From GCA-003244245 sp050699435 (GTDB taxonomy: Bacteria > Actinomycetota > Actinomycetes > Mycobacteriales > Pseudonocardiaceae): a DNA stretch of 64,000 nucleotides. The stretch covers positions 23,005 to 87,004 of the forward strand of contig JBOHGM010000007.1 in the NCBI GenBank assembly GCA_050699435.1, given 5' to 3'. Shown piece by piece: positions 61,909 to 64,000 of this stretch (within the stretch, counting starts at the first letter, position 1; each line of letters begins with the position of its first letter). A model generated the notes under the pieces. That model did not search any database and had not been told where the DNA came from. It saw only the letters and a program-made list of their open reading frames with translations. Both the position numbers and the translations under genes were made by a program.

Positions 61909-62406
61909 CTATCTGGGGGGGTGGTGCAGGGTGCCGTCGAGGACGGTGACGGCGTGGCCGGTGAGGTGGACGCGGTCCCTGTGGACGGTGGTGCGGACCA
62001 GGCCGGTCCTGGTGGATGCCTGCAGTCCGGTGAGGCTGGCGTGGCCGAGGCGGGCGGACCAGTAGGGGGCCAGGGCGGTGTGGGCGCTGCCGGTGACCGG
62101 GTCCTCGGGAATGCCTGCGGCCGGGGCGAAGAAGCGGGAGACGAAGTCGTAGCCGCTGCCCGGATCGGACGCTGGGGCGGTGGCGATGACCCCGCGGATG
62201 CCGTCGCGGCTAGTCAGTGGGGTCAGCGCGGTGAGATCGGGGGCCAGGCGACGGACAGCTGCCTCGTCGGGGAAGACCGCGAGCAGATCCCGAAGAGCGC
62301 CGGTGCCGTAGGTGGTGTCGGGCTGGGCTTCGAGGACTGCGTTCGTAGTCGCGGAAGCATCGGCGGTGACCGCGATCCATGCCAGGGTGCGTTGACCTAA
62401 GATCAG
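61909..62406 (-). pseudogene. PhzF-family isomerase-like protein, C-terminal remnant
   Basis: A 165-codon frame without a start codon reads ELILGQRTLAWIAVTADAS, then PGSGYDFVSRFFAPAAGIPEDPVTGSAHTALAPYW and ends VTVLDGTLHHPPR. SRFFAPAAGIPEDPVTGSAH is the strongly conserved PhzF signature of the C-terminal half. The N-terminal half with the catalytic Glu (GNPAxV region) is absent. The 115 bases to the Clp_N gene contain no matching sequence. Confidence 0.7.
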
Positions 62407-62520
62407 TTCAGGAACAGGCTCTAGAGGGTGACCGACGCTGCCCCGCCTGTCTGTGAACGTCCGGCAGGGGATCGACAGGCAGGACGCCGCCCGGAGCGTC
62501 TGTCTGCCATTCCTTCATGG

Positions 62521-63252
62521 TCACTTCTGCTCGCGGGCGGCGAGGGTGGCGGCGGTGATGTGGGCTTCGGCGGTCGCCTTGTCGACGCCGAGGCCGGCAA
62601 GCACGCCGGTGCCGTCTTCGAGTTCGAGCAGCGCGAGCAGGATGTGTTCGGTCCCGATGTAGTTGTGGCCCATCCGCAGGGCCTCCCGGAACGTCAGTTC
62701 CAGCGCTTTTCGCGCCCGTGGATCGAACGGGATGAGCTCGGGCACCTGGTCGGCCGACGGCGGCAGGGTCGCGGTGACGGTCTGGCGGATGGTGTCCAGC
62801 GGCACGCCTTGCGCGACGATCGACCCCGCGGCGAGTGCGTCCGGCTCGCTCAGCAGCCCCAGCACCAGGTGTTCGGGGCGGATCTCGTCGTTGTCTGCCG
62901 CCCGGGCTTCGTTCTGCGCCGCCATCACGACGTTTCTGGCCCGCTCGGTGAACCGGCTGAATCCCTGGCTGGGATCGAGCTCCGACGCTTCGCCGGGACC
63001 CTTCGGAACGAAACGCTTCTGAGCTGCTTGTTTGGTGACCCCCATGCTCCTACCGATGTCCGTCCAGGACGCGCCCGAGCGTCTTGCCTGGTCGACGAAG
63101 TGGCCGATCAGATGGTCAGCCACCTCGCCGAGGTGATCCGCCGCGAGGACCGCGTCGGAAAGCTGGTCGAGAGCGTCGGAGTGCACCTTCTTGATGGCCT
63201 GGATCAGGTCGTCGAGCCGGACGGGGTTCGTCATTCGGATTGGAGTCGTCAC
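62521..63252 (-). CDS. HTH plus double Clp_N (ClpR) domain protein
   Basis: 243 residues. Residues 55-85 include a predicted HTH (GASWTDIGRSMGVTKQAAQKRF). Two Clp N-terminal repeats follow: RNVVMAAQNEARAADNDEIRPEHLVLGLL and RKALELTFREALRMGHNYIGTEHILLALL. In ClpC/ClpA these repeats recruit substrates or adaptors; here there is no ATPase, so a transcriptional sensor that reads unfolded or adaptor proteins is plausible but inferred. The GTG start lies at the expected +1 of a strong promoter, giving leaderless translation; ATG 63234 is the alternative. Confidence 0.85.
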   Translation of the reverse strand: MTTPIRMTNPVRLDDLIQAIKKVHSDALDQLSDAVLAADHLGEVADHLIGHFVDQARRSGASWTDIGRSMGVTKQAAQKRFVPKGPGEASELDPSQGFSRFTERARNVVMAAQNEARAADNDEIRPEHLVLGLLSEPDALAAGSIVAQGVPLDTIRQTVTATLPPSADQVPELIPFDPRARKALELTFREALRMGHNYIGTEHILLALLELEDGTGVLAGLGVDKATAEAHITAATLAAREQK

Positions 63253-63253
63253 G

Positions 63254-63301
63254 CGTCAACCCTAGGTGGACGATCCCAGACCGTCAACCCCAAGTGGACG
63301 A
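63254..63301 (-). promoter_or_regulatory. promoter with duplicated operator-like repeat for Clp_N regulator
   Basis: On the minus strand TTGACG (63287-63282), a 17-base spacer and TAGGGT (63264-63259) lie six bases before the GTG. Two 20-base direct repeats, CGTCAACCCTAGGTGGACGA (63254-63273) and CGTCAACCCCAAGTGGACGA (63282-63301) on the plus strand, differ at two positions and cover the start-proximal and -35 regions. Autoregulation is the simple reading. Confidence 0.75.
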
Positions 63302-63477
63302 CGTTCAGCAGTAACAGAGTTCGGGCATCGTGTAGATCCCGATCGGCTGTAGTTCCTGCAACTCGCTGGCGACCCGCGGAGTACATCACCATGTCCGCCG
63401 CGATACGCTTGCCGCTGGCCAGGCTCGTGATCGTGATCGCCCGTCGGGAGACCACACTGGACGAGCACTGACAGCGC

Positions 63478-63734
63478 CTACGGGGAAGTTTGCCACAGTG
63501 TGCTGAGTGGCATGGCTCGCAGCCGAGGGCCGAATGACAGTGTCTCGTCGCCGGTGTACAGGACGATGCCGACCACGAAGTCGTCGCCCAGCCGCTCGGC
63601 GAGATGGCGAAGCCCCCGGAAATCATCCGCGCGGACCGTCGATGACGCCTTGACCTCCAGGCCCACGACCTGCCCTCGGCGGTTCTCGAGAACCGCGTCG
63701 ACCTCTGTCTTGTCGCGGGTGCGGTAATGGAAGG
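63478..63734 (-). pseudogene. DUF4143 ATPase, C-terminal fragment cut by insertion
   Basis: About 85 codons, FHYRTRDKTEVDAVLENRRG, then VVGLEVKASSTVRADDF and FGPRLRAMPLSTLWQTSP, stop. It is very similar to the end of the broken ATPase at 40536 in both protein and DNA. Likeness stops exactly at TGGAA|GGTTCC near 63,732, where transposon-derived sequence begins. Confidence 0.85.
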
Positions 63735-63773
63735 TTCCTCGCTAGATCGTGTGGGTAGCGGAGAGTGTCGGGA

Positions 63774-63890
63774 TTAGGCTGGTGTGGGGGTGGTGACGGT
63801 GGGTAGGGGGAGCTTGCCGGCGATGAGGTACGCGATAGTGATCATTTTGTCTTTGCTGCGGTAGCCGCGGGCGCGTGAGGGGCCTCGCGT
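63774..63890 (-). pseudogene. transposase C-terminal fragment
   Basis: An open frame without start reads RARGYRSKDKMITIAYLIAGKLPLPTV and stops TAA at 63774. The end pattern with RGYRxxDxxITxIYLxAGKL is typical of C-termini of actinobacterial transposases; I cannot fix the family (ISL3-like is one option). It is itself interrupted at 63,890 by an IS3-type end. Confidence 0.5.
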
Positions 63891-64000
63891 TTTCCGGACA
63901 GCTGTCTTGGTGGCTATGTCATGCTGTTTGCTGCCGGTTCAGGTACTCGTTGTGGACCTCGCGTGGGGTCTTGTAGCCGAGTCCTGAGTGGAGACGTTGG
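63890..64000 (-). mobile_element. IS3-family element, right end with OrfB C-terminus (partial)
   Basis: On the minus strand RLHSGLGYKTPREVHNEYLNRQQTA, stop at 63919-63921, is the IS3 OrfB (rve integrase core) C-terminus. The element end AGCTGTCCGGAAAACG, with the IS3-typical TGTCCGGAAA, is at 63890-63903. The element continues past the window. Confidence 0.75.

Noticed and set aside
62428..63471. 347-codon plus-strand frame
   Set aside because: Antisense shadow of the Clp_N regulator, which has a promoter, a clear domain structure and normal codon use.

Overview
The window is high-GC DNA with many GTG and TTG starts and many 4-base start/stop overlaps. The organism is an actinomycete, most likely of the order Pseudonocardiales; the genus cannot be fixed from sequence alone. 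The first 38 kb follow a block of Mycobacterium tuberculosis gene order (thrS-HIT-pgsA-patA-pimA, pdxS/pdxT, yebC-ruvCAB, yajC-secDF, apt-relA-ppi-MBL hydrolase, Rv2578c-type radical SAM, aspS, rarA). Phosphatidylinositol and mannoside genes and SOS boxes of mycobacterial type support this placement. I found no rRNA, tRNA or CRISPR array.

Layout. 1-5.7 kb: thrS end and the phosphatidylinositol/PIM operon. 5.7-10.8 kb: an EF-G-like GTPase, divergent from pyridoxal phosphate synthase pdxS/pdxT with a PHP-type hydrolase between them. 10.8-17.5 kb: yebC, LexA-boxed ruvCAB, then yajC-secD-secF. 17.7-25.6 kb: a membrane-anchored pseudokinase with a repetitive tail, apt, relA, a GT-C-like membrane protein, a cyclophilin and an MBL hydrolase. 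25.6-29.3 kb: where hisS usually lies there are remnants resembling an actinomycete integrative element plus a STAND/TPR regulator. 29.3-38.1 kb: YibE/F, an SOS-boxed radical SAM protein carrying an intein, aspS, a frameshifted DUF389 gene, a phosphotransferase and rarA. 38.1-41.8 kb: decaying defence-like and protease-like genes. 41.9-48.8 kb: a complete NIS siderophore operon behind iron boxes, with the gene order of rhizobactin rhbBCDEF. 49-52.2 kb: DUF948, DUF6167, a 24-codon scar of alaS, ruvX, mltG and a prepilin peptidase. 52.2-56.3 kb: a urease operon with a UreB-UreC fusion and damaged ureF, ureG and ureD. 56.3-64 kb: accessory DNA with a broken S15 peptidase, an IS1380 transposase, an XRE/DUF6879 cassette, a PhzF remnant, a Clp_N regulator and nested transposon fragments.

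The left half is mostly intact housekeeping. The right half shows repeated internal deletions, single-base frameshifts and insertions: alaS, ureF, ureG, ureD, DUF389, a DUF4143 ATPase, a retropepsin, an S15 peptidase. This could reflect a genome losing genes, or in part consensus errors; the two single-base frameshifts in short A runs are the most suspicious for error. The most interesting items are the alaS scar, the siderophore operon, the SOS-controlled intein host, the nested hairpin before urease, a small family of REP-like hairpins, and the leaderless Clp_N regulator with duplicated operator-like repeats.
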